Of a stretch of 64,000 nt of DNA, positions 33,319 through 44,284 are shown piece by piece. The DNA is from Tragulus kanchil (taxonomy: Eukaryota > Chordata > Mammalia > Artiodactyla > Tragulidae). Each line of letters begins with the position of its first letter. Position 1 is the first letter of the stretch. The position numbers and the translations under genes are program-made. The stretch is taken from the NCBI GenBank assembly GCA_022376925.1, contig JAIOJX010000032.1, positions 104,648,794 to 104,712,793 of the forward strand, read 5' to 3'. The notes below the pieces were generated by a model. That model had not been told where the DNA came from, ran no database searches, and saw only the letters and a list, made by a program, of their open reading frames with translations.

Positions 33319-33556
33319 AATAACAGTCCATATGTTTGGAAATTAAGAAATACACTTCGAAATTACACAGGGGTAAACTCGAAAAATGATTCTAAAGGAG
33401 TGATCATAAGTATACACGTTGAAATGTCATATATAGCTACTGCCACGCTTAGAGGAAAATTTAAACCCTTAAATGCATGTATCAGGAAAGAAGAAAGGCT
33501 GACATCAGTAGGCTGAGTAGCATCGCAAAAGACAAAAAGGGAATTTAATCCCTTCT
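33319..33556 (+). mobile_element. L1 ORF2-region fragment, D10 copy
   Basis: Duplicate of 32214-32455. Confidence 0.85.
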
Positions 33557-33709
33557 GTCTTTATCACTTCTATCCCTTTTCAGTGCACATGCTGTAACAT
33601 ACTATAATTAGCCAATTTACTTGATCTTGCTAGACTCAGAGTTCTCTGAGTCCCAAAAATTATGTCTTTTTATAAACCCAGAGTGTGTCAAAGTTGTAGT
33701 CGATAATTT

Positions 33710-33957
33710 TTTTCTTTTTGGCCACTTCTGTTAGTCTTTCATTTATCTGTTTTCATCCATCTTTGTTCTTTGGCCTGTGTGGGCCTCCCATTGAGCACTG
33801 ACTCTGGGCGCATGCGCTCCAGAGCTTTAGCTTGGTAGTTGGACACATCCGTCCAGCCGCTCCACAGCACGTGCGATCCTCCCAGGCCACGGATCGAACC
33901 GGCACCCCTTGTATTGCAAGGCGGTGTACTTACCACTGGACCACCAGGGAAGCCCCA
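33710..33957 (-). repeat. CHR-type SINE, antisense, D10 copy
   Basis: Duplicate of 32608-32855. Confidence 0.92.
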
Positions 33958-34117
33958 TGCTTGATAATTGTTTTAACTGAATTCAGTTCATATTCTGTGC
34001 CTTAGGGAGATCAGGAACATAGGGTTTCAATCTTGACCATACAAAAGCCAGAAAGAGAAAGCTATGAGTAAGGCTGTCAGGATGGGGAATGCAGCAAACT
34101 GGAGAGCATGTTCCCCA

Positions 34118-34262
34118 TGAATATTCAGTTGTATACATGTACCACATCTTCTGTATCCATTCCCCTGTCAATAGACATCTAGGCTGCTTCCATGTCCTTG
34201 ACTAGTATAAATAGTGCTGCGGTGAACATCCTTTTCAAACTATGGTTTTCTCCAGATACATG
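34118..34262 (-). mobile_element. Ruminant L1, inverted 5' part
   Basis: Antisense L1: 'gaatattcagttgtatacat', 'taccacatcttctgtatcc', 'ctaggctgcttccatgtcc', 'aaatagtgctgcggtgaac'. It ends where the sense part begins, and the break falls between two L1 words that are adjacent in an intact element. This is the layout of a twin-primed insertion. Confidence 0.8.
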
Positions 34263-34866
34263 TCCAGGAGTGTGCTTATACTCAGCCATAAAAGGGAATG
34301 AAACAATACCATTTGCAGTGACATAGATGAACCTGGAGATTGTCATACAGGGTGAAACGAGGAACTTTCCTGGTGGTTCAATGGTTAAGACTCTCTGCCC
34401 TGCACTACTACTGCAAGAGGCCTGGGTTCGATCCCTGATCAGGAAACTAATATCTCTCGTGATGCACCTCATGACCAAAAACAACAAACAAAAAAAGAAT
34501 AAAGTCAGAAAGAGAAAGATGTATAATATTGTTTATATGTGGAATCTAGAAAAAGGTACAGATGAACTTATTTGCAAAGCAGAAATAGAGTTACAGATAT
34601 AGAAAAAAAAAAAACCTTAAGGGTTACTAAGGCGGGAAGGGGAAGGTAGGATGAATTGAGAGATTGGGTTTGACAATTGTGTGCCTTTATATATAAAACA
34701 GAAAACTAATAAGAACCTTCTGTATAGCACAAGGAACTCTATTCAATGCTCTATGATTCCTAAACAGGATGGAAATCTAAAAAGGGGGATGTATGTGTAT
34801 GTGTAACTGATTCACTTGCTGTCCAGCAGAAACAAACACAGCCCTGTAAAGCGACTATCCTCCGTT
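34263..34866 (+). mobile_element. Ruminant L1 3' end, sense
   Basis: 'actcagccataaaagggaat', 'gacatagatgaacctggag', 'agtcagaaagagaaagatg', 'tatatgtggaatctagaaa', 'ctgtatagcacaaggaactc', 'gtgtaactgattcacttgc', ending 'aaaaatcaataaaacaaaaa'. It is one element with the inverted part to its left, interrupted by a CHR SINE. Confidence 0.9.
34365..34498 (+). repeat. CHR-type SINE, sense, inside L1
   Basis: 'aactttcctggtggttcaatgg', 'gcctgggttcgatccctgat', then an A-rich tail, 'aaaaacaacaaacaaaaaaag'. Sequence on both sides is continuous L1. Confidence 0.9.
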
Positions 34867-35922
34867 AAAAATCAATAAAACAAAAAAGGAACGATTGCTG
34901 CTGTTTGGCCCCAGTTGATTATTTCCATGGGCAAATGCTTCCCTGGTATGTGTCGATCTCCTCATTTGTTTTTAAGAAGGAAGAAATTCATATTTTGCTG
35001 TGAAATCTCCATTTTTAAAGTGTTGGTAACAATCAATTACAAAAAGATACAGTAAGTGCTGACTCAAACCACACAACCAGTTTTCTGCCTCTGTTTTATT
35101 TCTCACCTGACCCGGTGGCAGTGGGTTTCCTGCCTGAGTGTCCCAGCCAGCAGACTCTGGAGTAGCCTCCTCCATCAGGCGTATTTCTGCCTAAAGAAAA
35201 GGGTCATGACTGCTTCCTAATTGGATTTCTGGGTCATATTGGTAAGATGTTTGTAGGGTTTTGTTTCAGCCTTTTTTGTAGTTGGCTGTTTACTCCAGCT
35301 GAATCAGACATGTGTTCCAAAAAATTTTTTCCTTCTTCTGTTGTAATATTCTTGATGATGCATTCTGACTTTTTCACTCTGTTTTCTACACATTTGTCAC
35401 CACTTCTGCTTTTGGATCATCATGCTGGAAAATCTGAGGCTTACATGGAAGATTGATTTTTAATGCCCCATGCGTTGTTTTTCGGCTGTAACATTTGCAT
35501 GCAATTATGCCATTTTAAAAATAGGAGACCATGGGGTTTGGAAAAAAAATCTTCTGGGCGAATGAGCAAATGGAAAGGCCGACCTTTAATTTTGTTAACA
35601 TCCCAATTACATCGTGGTAACCCTTGTGACGATTTCTGTCCCTTGTAATGCAACACCTGGTGTTTGTTCCAGGGACAGAGACCAAGCCTGGCTGTCTCCA
35701 ACCCTTGCTCAATCGCAAATTGGTGGAAAGCGCATGTTTTTCACTGGCCAGCAGAGGTCACTATTTCAAAGTCGTTCGAGGAAAATTACCTATTTTGTTT
35801 GAGGGAGGTTTTCTGTTCATACTTTTCTGTGTTGTCCAAACATTCTAAAAAACCATTTAAAAAATGTATTATGTTTAAAAGTGCTGATGGCTTTCATGGA
35901 TTTCTGTAGATCATTGCTTAAA
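34867..35922. other. Mostly unique DNA, possible conserved non-coding block at 35460-35700
   Basis: No repeat was recognised. 35460-35700 is evenly composed and includes an octamer-like 'atttgcatgcaattat' and homeobox-like 'cccaattac' words. Several short frames on both strands overlap here, none convincing. Conservation cannot be judged from one sequence. Confidence 0.3.
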
Positions 35923-36132
35923 GTGTGTGCTTAGTCGCTCAGTTGTGTTCGACTCTTTGCGACCCCATGAACTGCAGCCCACCAGGCTCTTCTGTCCATG
36001 GGATTCTCCAGGCAAGAATACTGGAATAGATTGCCATGCCTTTTTCAGGGGATTTCCCAAATCCAAGGATCGAGCCCCCATCTCCCTTATTGCAGGCAGA
36101 TTCTTTACCGTCTGAGCCTCCGGGGAAGCTTG
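35923..36132 (-). repeat. Bov-tA SINE, antisense
   Basis: 'gtgcttagtcgctcagttgtg', 'gcgaccccatgaactgcag', 'gcaagaatactggaatag' and 'ccaaggatcgagcccccat', ending 'ctgagcctccggggaag'. The copy lies at 37112-37321. Confidence 0.93.
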
Positions 36133-36144
36133 CTTATAGAGTGA

Positions 36145-36320
36145 TGACATTTACTGAGCACCTGGGAGGGTGCTCTAGACTCTGCACTCTCTTATCTTGA
36201 ACTAGTCATCTCTCTTTGGGGGTGACTGTGATTCTAACCTCAGAAGGGGAGGCTGAGGCGAGGAGAAGTCCAAGGAGATGGGATTCAGATGCAGAGAGCT
36301 CTGCCTTCAAAGCCAAACTC
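36145..36320 (-). repeat. MIR SINE, antisense
   Basis: 'tttactgagcacctgggagg', 'cctcagaaggggaggctgagg' and 'gggattcagatgcagagag' follow the antisense MIR layout. The copy lies at 37334-37508. Confidence 0.6.
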
Positions 36321-37111
36321 TTAATTTTCTAGGGAGCAGTACTTTTTCTTCAAAGAAGGAATATTTTAGCAACTTGAAGCACCAATCATCAGGAATGTAT
36401 GAGAGGACTATGTAGTTTTGAAGTAAAGCCTCAGAAATAGATTGCTGTTTTTCCTTGCAAGTGTTCTTCAGGAAGCTAAACTTGCCTTCTTGGTCTTTGA
36501 AGATGGGGCAGTGGGGTTCTGTCAGCCTGTTGTAATATTCTTGATGATGCATTCTGACTTTTTCACTCTGTTTTCTACACATTTGTCACCACTTCTGCTT
36601 TTGGATCATCATGCTGGAAAATCTGAGGCTTACATGGAAGATTGATTTTTAATGCCCCATGCGTTGTTTTTCGGCTGTAACATTTGCATGCAATTATGCC
36701 ATTTTAAAAATAGGAGACCATGGGGTTTGAAAAAAAAATCTTCTGGGCGAATGAGCAAATGGAAAGGCCGACCTTTAATTTTGTTAACATCCCAATTACA
36801 TCGTGGTAACCCTTGTGACGATTTCTGTCCCTTGTAATGCAACACCTGGTGTTTGTTCCAGGGACAGAGACCAAGCCTGGCTGTCTCCAACCCTTGCTCA
36901 ATCGCAAATTGGTGGAAAGCGCATGTTTTTCACTGGCCAGCAGAGGTCACTATTTCAAAGTCGTTCGAGGAAAATTACCTATTTTGTTTGAGGGAGGTTT
37001 TCTGTTCATACTTTTCTGTGTTGTCCAAACATTCTAAAAAACCATTTAAAAAATGTATTATGTTTAAAAGTGCTGATGGCTTTCATGGATTTCTGTAGAT
37101 CATTGCTTAAA

Positions 37112-37321
37112 GTGTGTGCTTAGTCGCTCAGTTGTGTTCGACTCTTTGCGACCCCATGAACTGCAGCCCACCAGGCTCTTCTGTCCATGGGATTCTCCAG
37201 GCAAGAATACTGGAATAGATTGCCATGCCTTTTTCAGGGGATTTCCCAAATCCAAGGATCGAGCCCCCATCTCCCTTATTGCAGGCAGATTCTTTACCGT
37301 CTGAGCCTCCGGGGAAGCTTG
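37112..37321 (-). repeat. Bov-tA SINE, antisense, D11 copy
   Basis: Duplicate of 35923-36132. Confidence 0.93.
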
Positions 37322-37717
37322 CTTATAGAGTGATGACATTTACTGAGCACCTGGGAGGGTGCTCTAGACTCTGCACTCTCTTATCTTGAACTAGTCATCT
37401 CTCTTTGGGGGTGACTGTGATTCTAACCTCAGAAGGGAGGCTGAGGCGAGGAGAAGTCCAAGGAGATGGGATTCAGATGCAGAGAGCTCTGCCTTCAAAG
37501 CCAAACTCTTAATTTTCTAGGGAGCAGTACTTTTTCTTCAAAGAAGGAATATTTTAGCAACTTGAAGCACCAATCATCAGGAATGTATGAGAGGACTATG
37601 TAGTTTTGAAGTAAAGCCTCAGAAATAGATTGCTGTTTTTCCTTGCAAGTGTTCTTCAGGAAGCTAAACTTGCCTTCTTGGTCTTTGAAGATGGGGGCAG
37701 TGGGGTTCTGTCAGCCT

Positions 37718-38152
37718 TTGCTCCTTCTCCACAGGAAAACAAGTACTAGGAATACGTTGTCTCCAGAAAGGTCTCCAGCTTAGGGCTTCTTCGGTGAGTA
37801 GTTTACTAAAAAGATTCCTAATTTCAGTTTATAAGTCTAATGGAAAACTTACTAACTTTGACAAGAAATAATCTGTTCGTGAATGAAAAGATAAATCTGT
37901 TTTAATGGACTTTTATTTACTCGTGTCTTGAAAAACATTAATAAATCATCCGGATTTTCCATAAAGCTGGAGAGTTCTGAGGACAGCTGTGTTCATCACT
38001 GGATAATGGTCAGTTTGGCCCTCCCACCCCATTCTCACTGAAGAGGTCATGTGAGAACAGTGAGGAAAGGCTTTGTATCTTTTGGGCTGCGAAAAGGACA
38101 TTTGGTTCTCGAGTTAGTCTTACAGATTGGCCCCACATACTACTGTCCTTCA
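37718..38152. other. Unique non-coding DNA
   Basis: Nothing identifiable. Confidence 0.4.
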
Positions 38153-38338
38153 TTCTTTTTTTTTAATTTTAATTTTTAATTATTTCTTTGACTGCACTAA
38201 GTCTTTGTAGCAGCACATAGGATCTTCAGTCTTTGCAGCATAGGTATGTAGGATCTAGTTCCCTGACCAGGGATTGAACCCTGACTCCCTGCATTGGGAA
38301 TGCTGAGTCCCAGCCACTGGACCACCAGGGAATTCCTT
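38153..38338 (-). repeat. CHR-type SINE, antisense
   Basis: T-rich head, 'ctttgactgcactaagtctt', 'agttccctgaccagggattg', 'ccagccactggaccaccagg'. An internal 'gcagcataggtatgtagga' word suggests a partial internal repeat. Confidence 0.9.
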
Positions 38339-38549
38339 GTCCTACATTTTCTGGTTGCTGTTCACTATAATAATAATAGTTATTACCATTAGAACAGAAA
38401 ACCATATTACCCTGATAGATCTTAATTAACTAATAGGATGAAACTGGCCTGTTTTGTTGGGAGGACGTATTTAACAAGTTTCCACGTGGATGACAAGTTG
38501 TTTAGGGTAGCAACACTAAGGCTCTAGTGGGCGAGATAGACCATGACTA

Positions 38550-39075
38550 TAAACAAACGTCTTGTGGTGGTGAGTCTGCTGGGGAAGAAGTAGACAGGAG
38601 ACAGTGGGTGGGATTCTATTTTAGATAGGGTGGAGAGGGAATGCCCTCCTGATAAAGTGATGTTTGGCCAGAGGCCTGAATGAGGTAAGAGAGATGATAT
38701 GTGGATATCTGGGGGACGAGTTCCTAAAAACTGTGGTCCTGGAGACCAGAGCGTGCCTGATGAGTTCAATGAATAGCAAAGAGGGCCGGGTGGCGGGGTT
38801 CAGTGGGTGAGGGCCAGAGTGGGGGCTGAGGTCAGAGGCGGAGGAGGGGACCAGGTCACGTCAGGACTGGTAGACAACAACAAGGGCTTTGCTCATACTC
38901 TGAGTCAGGGGCAGCCACTGGAAAGTTCTGAGCAAAGGAGTGACATGGAGATACTTAGGTTTAAAAAGATTAAATCTGTCTCCTCAGACTGAGGAGAGGG
39001 CATGGCAGGTAAGAATGAGACGGGGGAGACGAGTTAGGAGTACACGGCTGTAATCAGGTGAAAGCAGAAGCAGGT
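38550..39075 (-). mobile_element. L2 LINE, antisense
   Basis: 'ctattttagatagggtggag', 'gtgatgtttggccagaggcc', 'ggggcagccactggaaag' and 'gagcaaaggagtgacatgg' are in the order of antisense L2. A further L2 piece lies at 39718-39830. Confidence 0.8.
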
Positions 39076-39079
39076 AAGC

Positions 39080-39590
39080 CTTGAACAAGGGGTTCAAACT
39101 TGCAGGGGTCCTTTTTTTTTAAAAAAAAAAGTTATTTTATTGAAGTAAAGCAGATTCACAATGTTGTGTTAATTTCTGCTGTACAGCACAGAGTGGCTCA
39201 GTTATACATAGATATATATATATTATTTTTCATATTCAACTTCAGAATTCTTGATGATGATGCTTTCAATGATGGTGTGCACTCTGGGGAAAGGGACAGA
39301 TGACCTTGCCTTTGAGACTACGGAAGACTGGAGAGGGAGGAGGATCTCAGCCAGCATTTAAGGCTGAATAGAAGAAAAAAGAGAGGGGACAGGAGTTTCC
39401 AGAGAAGCAAGAGGAAAACCAAGAGTGTGGGTGGGTCCTCTAACATGCAGGCTAGTTTCACTAAGTCTGTACTACAGTTCCACACAGGTAATGGTTGGTT
39501 AAATCCGTGAACGTGGAACCACAGACACAGAAGGTGGACTGCAAGGTGTGATGCAGATCTCCCTATGCACAGAGGGTGTGGGCCCTTGAG
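39080..39590. repeat. Possible old DNA-transposon relic around the L1 tail
   Basis: 'ccttgaacaaggggttcaaac' and, after the L1 tail, 'ggttggttaaatccgtgaacgtggaacc' resemble a Tigger-type non-autonomous element split by the L1 insertion. The assignment is tentative. Confidence 0.35.
39112..39245 (-). mobile_element. L1 3' tail, antisense
   Basis: 'ttattttattgaagtaaagc', 'cacaatgttgtgttaatttc', 'tgctgtacagcacagagtgg' and 'cagttatacatagatatata' match the antisense tail of ruminant L1. Confidence 0.88.
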
Positions 39591-39717
39591 CCTGTGTGGT
39601 TCAAGGCTCACCTTAGTGACTGGGACCAGAGTGAACACAGGCCTAGGTCTATTGTGAAGAAAGAGCTGATGAGAACGGCCGGTGGGGTGGTTGTGGGATA
39701 ACAGGAAGTGAGTCAGT

Positions 39718-39830
39718 GGTGCTGACTCCAAGGCTTTGTTCCGAGCAGTTGGTGGACTGAAAGCACCATCTGCTGAGATGAGAGAGGGATGGGTTGATAA
39801 CGGGGTAAGAGATGGGTTAGTCAGGTTTGG
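39718..39830 (-). mobile_element. L2 fragment, antisense
   Basis: 'gtgctgactccaaggctttg' and 'ggactgaaagcaccatctgc' follow antisense L2 to the right of the element at 38550-39075. The copy lies at about 40799-40911. The long open frame on the minus strand here (39318-39836) is a by-product of this repeat. Confidence 0.7.
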
Positions 39831-40284
39831 CTGCATGTAACTGAAAAACTCGGTAGTGGCTTAAGTAACATAGGAATGTATTCATTTATTTTTTTCACAT
39901 AAAAGAAGATTCAGAAATAGGCTGTCTTGGGATGACTTCCCGAGGTTACAAGAGATTCAGGCTCATTCTAGCTCTTGACTTAGTTAACCCCAAGGAGTGT
40001 TCCTCATCCTTATGGTCCCAAATGGCTGCTAGAACTGCAGCCATTATATCTGTATTCCAGGCAACAAGAAGGAAGAAGAGAAGAGAATGGTGTATCCTCT
40101 CCCTTTCACAGAGTTTCTAAAAGGCCACACATTTACCCTTGCATCTCATTGGTGGAAGCACAGCCACAAGGTCACATATGGCTGCAAGGGAGTCTGGGAT
40201 AAGACTAAGGTTTTGTTACTGGGGCTCTAAATGAATATTAACATAAGCTGCCAGCAGTCTCTTCTCTAGAGTTTGATTTCGGAA

Positions 40285-40380
40285 AAAGCAAGTTTGAATA
40301 TGGCCTCATCTAGCTGTGTGATTCTGAGCTAAGATTTCATCACTAAACCTCTATTTCAACTGGAAAATGAAAGAAGTGAA
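40285..40380 (+). repeat. MIR SINE fragment
   Basis: 'tagctgtgtgattctgagct' and 'cctctatttcaactggaaaatg' follow the MIR core (gctgtgtgaccttgggca, cctcagtttcctcatctgtaaaatg). Copies lie at about 41366-41461 and, in part, from 42514. Confidence 0.6.
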
Positions 40381-40522
40381 CAAAATGATTTTAAAATTTC
40401 TTTTAATTGTAACTTAGCATGAGTCTTTGAGTTTGTCACGTAATAAGATAGATATAATTTTCACAGGGAGATAAGTCTTAGAAGAAAATATTATGGTTAA
40501 GAAGATGTCTATTGAATATCTT

Positions 40523-40675
40523 TTGGGGGGGTGCGGATTGGGGAGGGAGAGAGGCGGGGGGGCCACTTCTCTTGGTCTTTCATTTATGTATTTTCATCCA
40601 TCTTTGTTCTTTGGCCCGTGTGGGCCTCCCATCGCAGTGGCCTCTGTTGTCGAGAGCACCGGCTCTGGGCGCATG
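40523..40675 (-). repeat. CHR-type SINE, antisense, cut by D12
   Basis: Left part of the SINE seen whole at 41604-41900. It shares variants ('ctcttggtctttcatttatg') with the copy at 42692 and not with the one at 41604. Confidence 0.9.
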
Positions 40676-41603
40676 TGTGGTTCAAGGCTCACCTTAGTGA
40701 CTGGGACCAGAGTGAACACAGGCCTAGGTCTATTGTGAAGAAAGAGCTGATGAGAACGGCCGGTGGGGTGGTTGTGGGATAACAGGAAGTGAGTCAGTGG
40801 TGCTGACTCCAAGGCTTTGTTCCGAGCAGTTGGTGGACTGAAAGCACCATCTGCTGAGATGAGAGAGGGATGGGTTGATAACGGGGTAAGAGATGGGTTA
40901 GTCAGGTTTGGCTGCATGTAACTGAAAAACTCGGTAGTGGCTTAAGTAACATAGGAATGTATTCATTTATTTTTTTCACATAAAAGAAGATTCAGAAATA
41001 GGCTGTCTTGGGATGACTTCCCGAGGTTACAAGAGATTCAGGCTCATTCTAGCTCTTGACTTAGTTAACCCCAAGGAGTGTTCCTCATCCTTATGGTCCC
41101 AAATGGCTGCTAGAACTGCAGCCATTATATCTGTATTCCAGGCAACAAGAAGGAAGAAGAGAAGAGAATGGTGTATCCTCTCCCTTTCACAGAGTTTCTA
41201 AAAGGCCACACATTTACCCTTGCATCTCATTGGTGGAAGCACAGCCACAAGGTCACATATGGCTGCAAGGGAGTCTGGGATAAGACTAAGGTTTTGTTAC
41301 TGGGGCTCTAAATGAATATTAACATAAGCTGCCAGCAGTCTCTTCTCTAGAGTTTGATTTCGGAAAAAGCAAGTTTGAATATGGCCTCATCTAGCTGTGT
41401 GATTCTGAGCTAAGATTTCATCACTAAACCTCTATTTCAACTGGAAAATGAAAGAAGTGAACAAAATGATTTTAAAATTTCTTTTAATTGTAACTTAGCA
41501 TGAGTCTTTGAGTTTGTCACGTAATAAGATAGATATAATTTTCACAGGGAGATAAGTCTTAGAAGAAAATATTATGGTTAAGAAGATGTCTATTGAATAT
41601 CTT

Positions 41604-41900
41604 TTGGGGGGGTGCGGATTGGGGAGGGAGAGAGGCGGGGGGGCCACTTCTATTGGTCTTTCATTTCTCTATTTTCATCCATCTTTGTTCTTTGGCCCGT
41701 GTGGGCCTCCCATCGCAGTGGCCTCTGTTGTCGTAGAGCACCGGCTCTGGGCGCATGCGCTCCAGAGCTCCGGCTCGGTAATTGGACACATCGGTCCAGC
41801 CACTCCGCGGCATGTGGGATCTTCCCAGGTCAGGGATTGCACCGGCGCCCCTTGCACTGCAAGGCGGTGTCCTTACCCACTGGACCACCAGGGAAGCCTT
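41604..41900 (-). repeat. CHR-type SINE (long form), antisense
   Basis: G-rich head, then 'gttctttggcccgtgtggg', 'tctgggcgcatgcgctcc', 'tgcactgcaaggcggtgtc', 'ccaccagggaagcc'. Target duplication 'attgaatatctt' lies at 41592-41603 and 41901-41912. Paired frames on both strands are the SINE itself. Confidence 0.94.
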
Positions 41901-42691
41901 ATTGAATATCTTAAAGCTGATTTTGGTAATTGAAAGATTCATTTAAGACTAATATAGTTCCATTCTATTTTCAGAATGCGTTCTGCTTTTAGGTATAGGT
42001 GATTTTAATATTGGCTCAAAAAGAAGCATATGCATTCCATAATACTAACGTATACTGGATGAACTTGATATTTAACAGATTAAATAAAAATATTTATTAA
42101 TAAAAATGTGAATAATCAACTTTCTTGTTCCTTACTCCATATAAATATTTGTTGTAGTCTCATTTGCCAAATTTTTGACCTGTTTGAATAATTTAGTACA
42201 TGTGTTCAAACCCATACACCACTGCTCATCTCTCATACATATAGGAAGTTCGCGCCTTCAAGGAAGGGATCTGCAGTTTATAATTGGGAACAGGAATATG
42301 ACACAGCAGAGAGTGTTTGGTTGGGAGGGGAACAGGTTATGTGGACAAGGAGTCATTTGTGGTGAGCCTCAGAGATCTGGATGGTTCTGGGTGGGAATGG
42401 TCAGCCATAAAGGCATTCTGGATGAAATGAAAAGAAAGGTCAGGATAGAGAACATTCCAGTTCAGCTGGAGATGAGGTACAGTGGCAGGGTGAAAAGACC
42501 ATGGTATTTAGGGAAACCTCTATTTCAACTGGAAAATGAAAGAAGTGAACAAAATGATTTTAAAATTTCTTTTAATTGTAACTTAGCATGAGTCTTTGAG
42601 TTTGTCACGTAATAAGATAGATATAATTTTCACAGGGAGATAAGTCTTAGAAGAAAATATTATGGTTAAGAAGATGTCTATTGAATATCTT

Positions 42692-42988
42692 TTGGGGGGG
42701 TGCGGATTGGGGAGGGAGAGAGGCGGGGGGGCCACTTCTCTTGGTCTTTCATTTATGTATTTTCATCCATCTTTGTTCTTTGGCCCGTGTGGGCCTCCCA
42801 TCGCAGTGGCCTCTGTTGTCGTAGAGCACCGGCTCTGGGCGCATGCGCTCCAGAGCTCCGGCTCGGTAATTGGACACATCGGTCCAGCCACTCCGCGGCA
42901 TGTGGGATCTTCCCAGGTCAGGGATTGCACCGGCGCCCCTTGCACTGCAAGGCGGTGTCCTTACCCACTGGACCACCAGGGAAGCCTT
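42692..42988 (-). repeat. CHR-type SINE, antisense, D13 copy
   Basis: Copy of 41604-41900 with the same target duplication but a few substitutions in the first 50 bases. Confidence 0.94.
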
Positions 42989-43602
42989 ATTGAATATCTT
43001 AAAGCTGATTTTGGTAATTGAAAGATTCATTTAAGACTAATATAGTTCCATTCTATTTTCAGAATGCGTTCTGCTTTTAGGTATAGGTGATTTTAATATT
43101 GGCTCAAAAAGAAGCATATGCATTCCATAATACTAACGATACTGGATGAACTTGATATTTAACAGATTAAATAAAAATATTTATTAATAAAAATGTGAAT
43201 AATCAACTTTCTTGTTCCTTACTCCATATAAATATTTGTTGTAGTCTCATTTGCCAAATTTTTGACCTGTTTGAATAATTTAGTACATGTGTTCAAACCC
43301 ATACACCACTGCTCATCTCTCATACATATAGGAAGTTCGCGCCTTCAAGGAAGGGATCTGCAGTTTATAATTGGGAACAGGAATATGACACAGCAGAGAG
43401 TGTTTGGTTGGGAGGGGAACAGGTTATGTGGACAAGGAGTCATTTGTGGTGAGCCTCAGAGATCTGGATGGTTCTGGGTGGGAATGGTCAGCCATAAAGG
43501 CATTCTGGATGAAATGAAAAGAAAGGTCAGGATAGAGAACATTCCAGTTCAGCTGGAGATGAGGTACAGTGGCAGGGTGAAAAGACCATGGTATTTAGGG
43601 TT

Positions 43603-43770
43603 AAGCAACCCAGGGCTGAGCCGTGAATCTGCCACTTGTTAGTTGAAACCCTGAGCGAGTCACTTAACCTATGTGGCTCTTACTTTCCTCATCGATAGTA
43701 GGAACAATACCACGTTCTTCATAGGTTGTTTTCTGCATTGAATTTGTGTAGGTTTGTAGTGTCATCTGCA
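43603..43770 (+). repeat. MIR SINE
   Basis: 'ctgagcgagtcacttaacct', 'cctcatcgatagtaggaac' and 'gtagtgtcatctgcag' follow the MIR order. Confidence 0.65.
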
Positions 43771-44124
43771 GTAGTTTTTGTCAAGGAAACTGCCACAAAG
43801 CATGGTACTCTGCACTTCCATAAACAACAGGCCCCTTCTCCTGGGGCAAGCTAGCCCATGGACAGCTAACCCATACTGTCCCTCACAACGTTTCAAGCTG
43901 TCAATTCTTATTGTCCTCGTTAGCAGGATTTGATGTGCATTTTATATTGTCTGATTCTGTTTCCCTATAAACATAGTGATGTGCTGAAAACTAACTTTTT
44001 ATGAAAAAGCAGTTACATCATAATGAGAATGAGGAAGGGGTCTAACTTAATGGTCTGTTACTTGTGACATCTTTGCTTCCAGAAGCCACCCTTAAGAGTG
44101 ATGAATAACTTGGACCACCCAGTG
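43771..44124. other. Unique non-coding DNA
   Basis: Nothing identifiable. Confidence 0.4.
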
Positions 44125-44275
44125 AAAGAAAAGTGAAAGTGTCAGTCACTCATTTGAGTCTGACTCTTTGTCACCCCATGGACTGTAGTCCGCCAGGCTC
44201 CTTTACCCGGGGAATTCTCCAGGTAAGAATACTGGACTGGGTGGCCATGCCCTCCTCCAGGGCCACCAGGGGAAG
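44125..44275 (-). repeat. Bov-tA SINE, antisense, truncated
   Basis: 'aaagtgtcagtcactcattt', 'gtcaccccatggactgtag', 'aagaatactggactgggtgg'. Confidence 0.9.
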
Positions 44276-44284
44276 TGCCCAACT

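Larger units (their letters stand above)
31985..34179 (+). repeat. Tandem duplication D10 (31985-33077 / 33090-34179)
   Basis: Direct copies whose offset changes from 1105 to 1102. Copy A ends 'ctgtatttcattccctgtcaatagacatc' where copy B has 'ctgtatccattcccctgtcaatagacatc', so errors cluster at its last bases. A small 'gaaattttaatccc' / 'gaatttaatccc' length difference lies inside. The left edge cuts into the mariner hairpin. Confidence 0.92.
35338..37717 (+). repeat. Tandem duplication D11 (35338-36528 / 36527-37717)
   Basis: Direct copies at an offset of 1189, abutting exactly at a shared 'ct'. Small differences: 'ggggtttggaaaa' against 'ggggtttgaaaaa', and one G fewer in 'agaaggggaggc'. 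All open frames occur in pairs. Confidence 0.94.
39593..41757 (+). repeat. Tandem duplication D12 (39593-40675 / 40674-41757)
   Basis: Direct copies at an offset of 1081. Copy A breaks off inside the CHR SINE at 'gggcgcatg' and jumps to 'tgtggttcaagg'. Near that edge copy A lacks bases ('ttgtcgagagc' against 'ttgtcgtagagc'). Confidence 0.94.
41426..43600 (+). repeat. Tandem duplication D13 (41426-42513 / 42514-43600)
   Basis: Direct copies at an offset of 1088 then 1087, joined exactly head to tail between 'tatttaggg' and 'aaacctctat'. Because D12 overlaps, 'aaacctctatttcaactgg' occurs three times (40344, 41426, 42514). Confidence 0.95.

Noticed and set aside
35463..37304. Clusters of overlapping short frames on both strands
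   Set aside because: Several frames on both strands are open over the same bases, and all occur in duplicate through D11. None has start context or splice support.
39318..39836. 172-codon open frame on the minus strand
   Set aside because: It runs through antisense L2 and other repeat DNA, is partly reproduced at 40594-40917 by D12, and has no splice or start context.
41574..42591. 119- and 138-codon plus-strand frames as genes
   Set aside because: The first lies in a CHR SINE. The second (42175-42591) covers unique and MIR DNA, is cut by the D13 junction, and its counterpart (43262-43642) ends differently. No homology or splice support.
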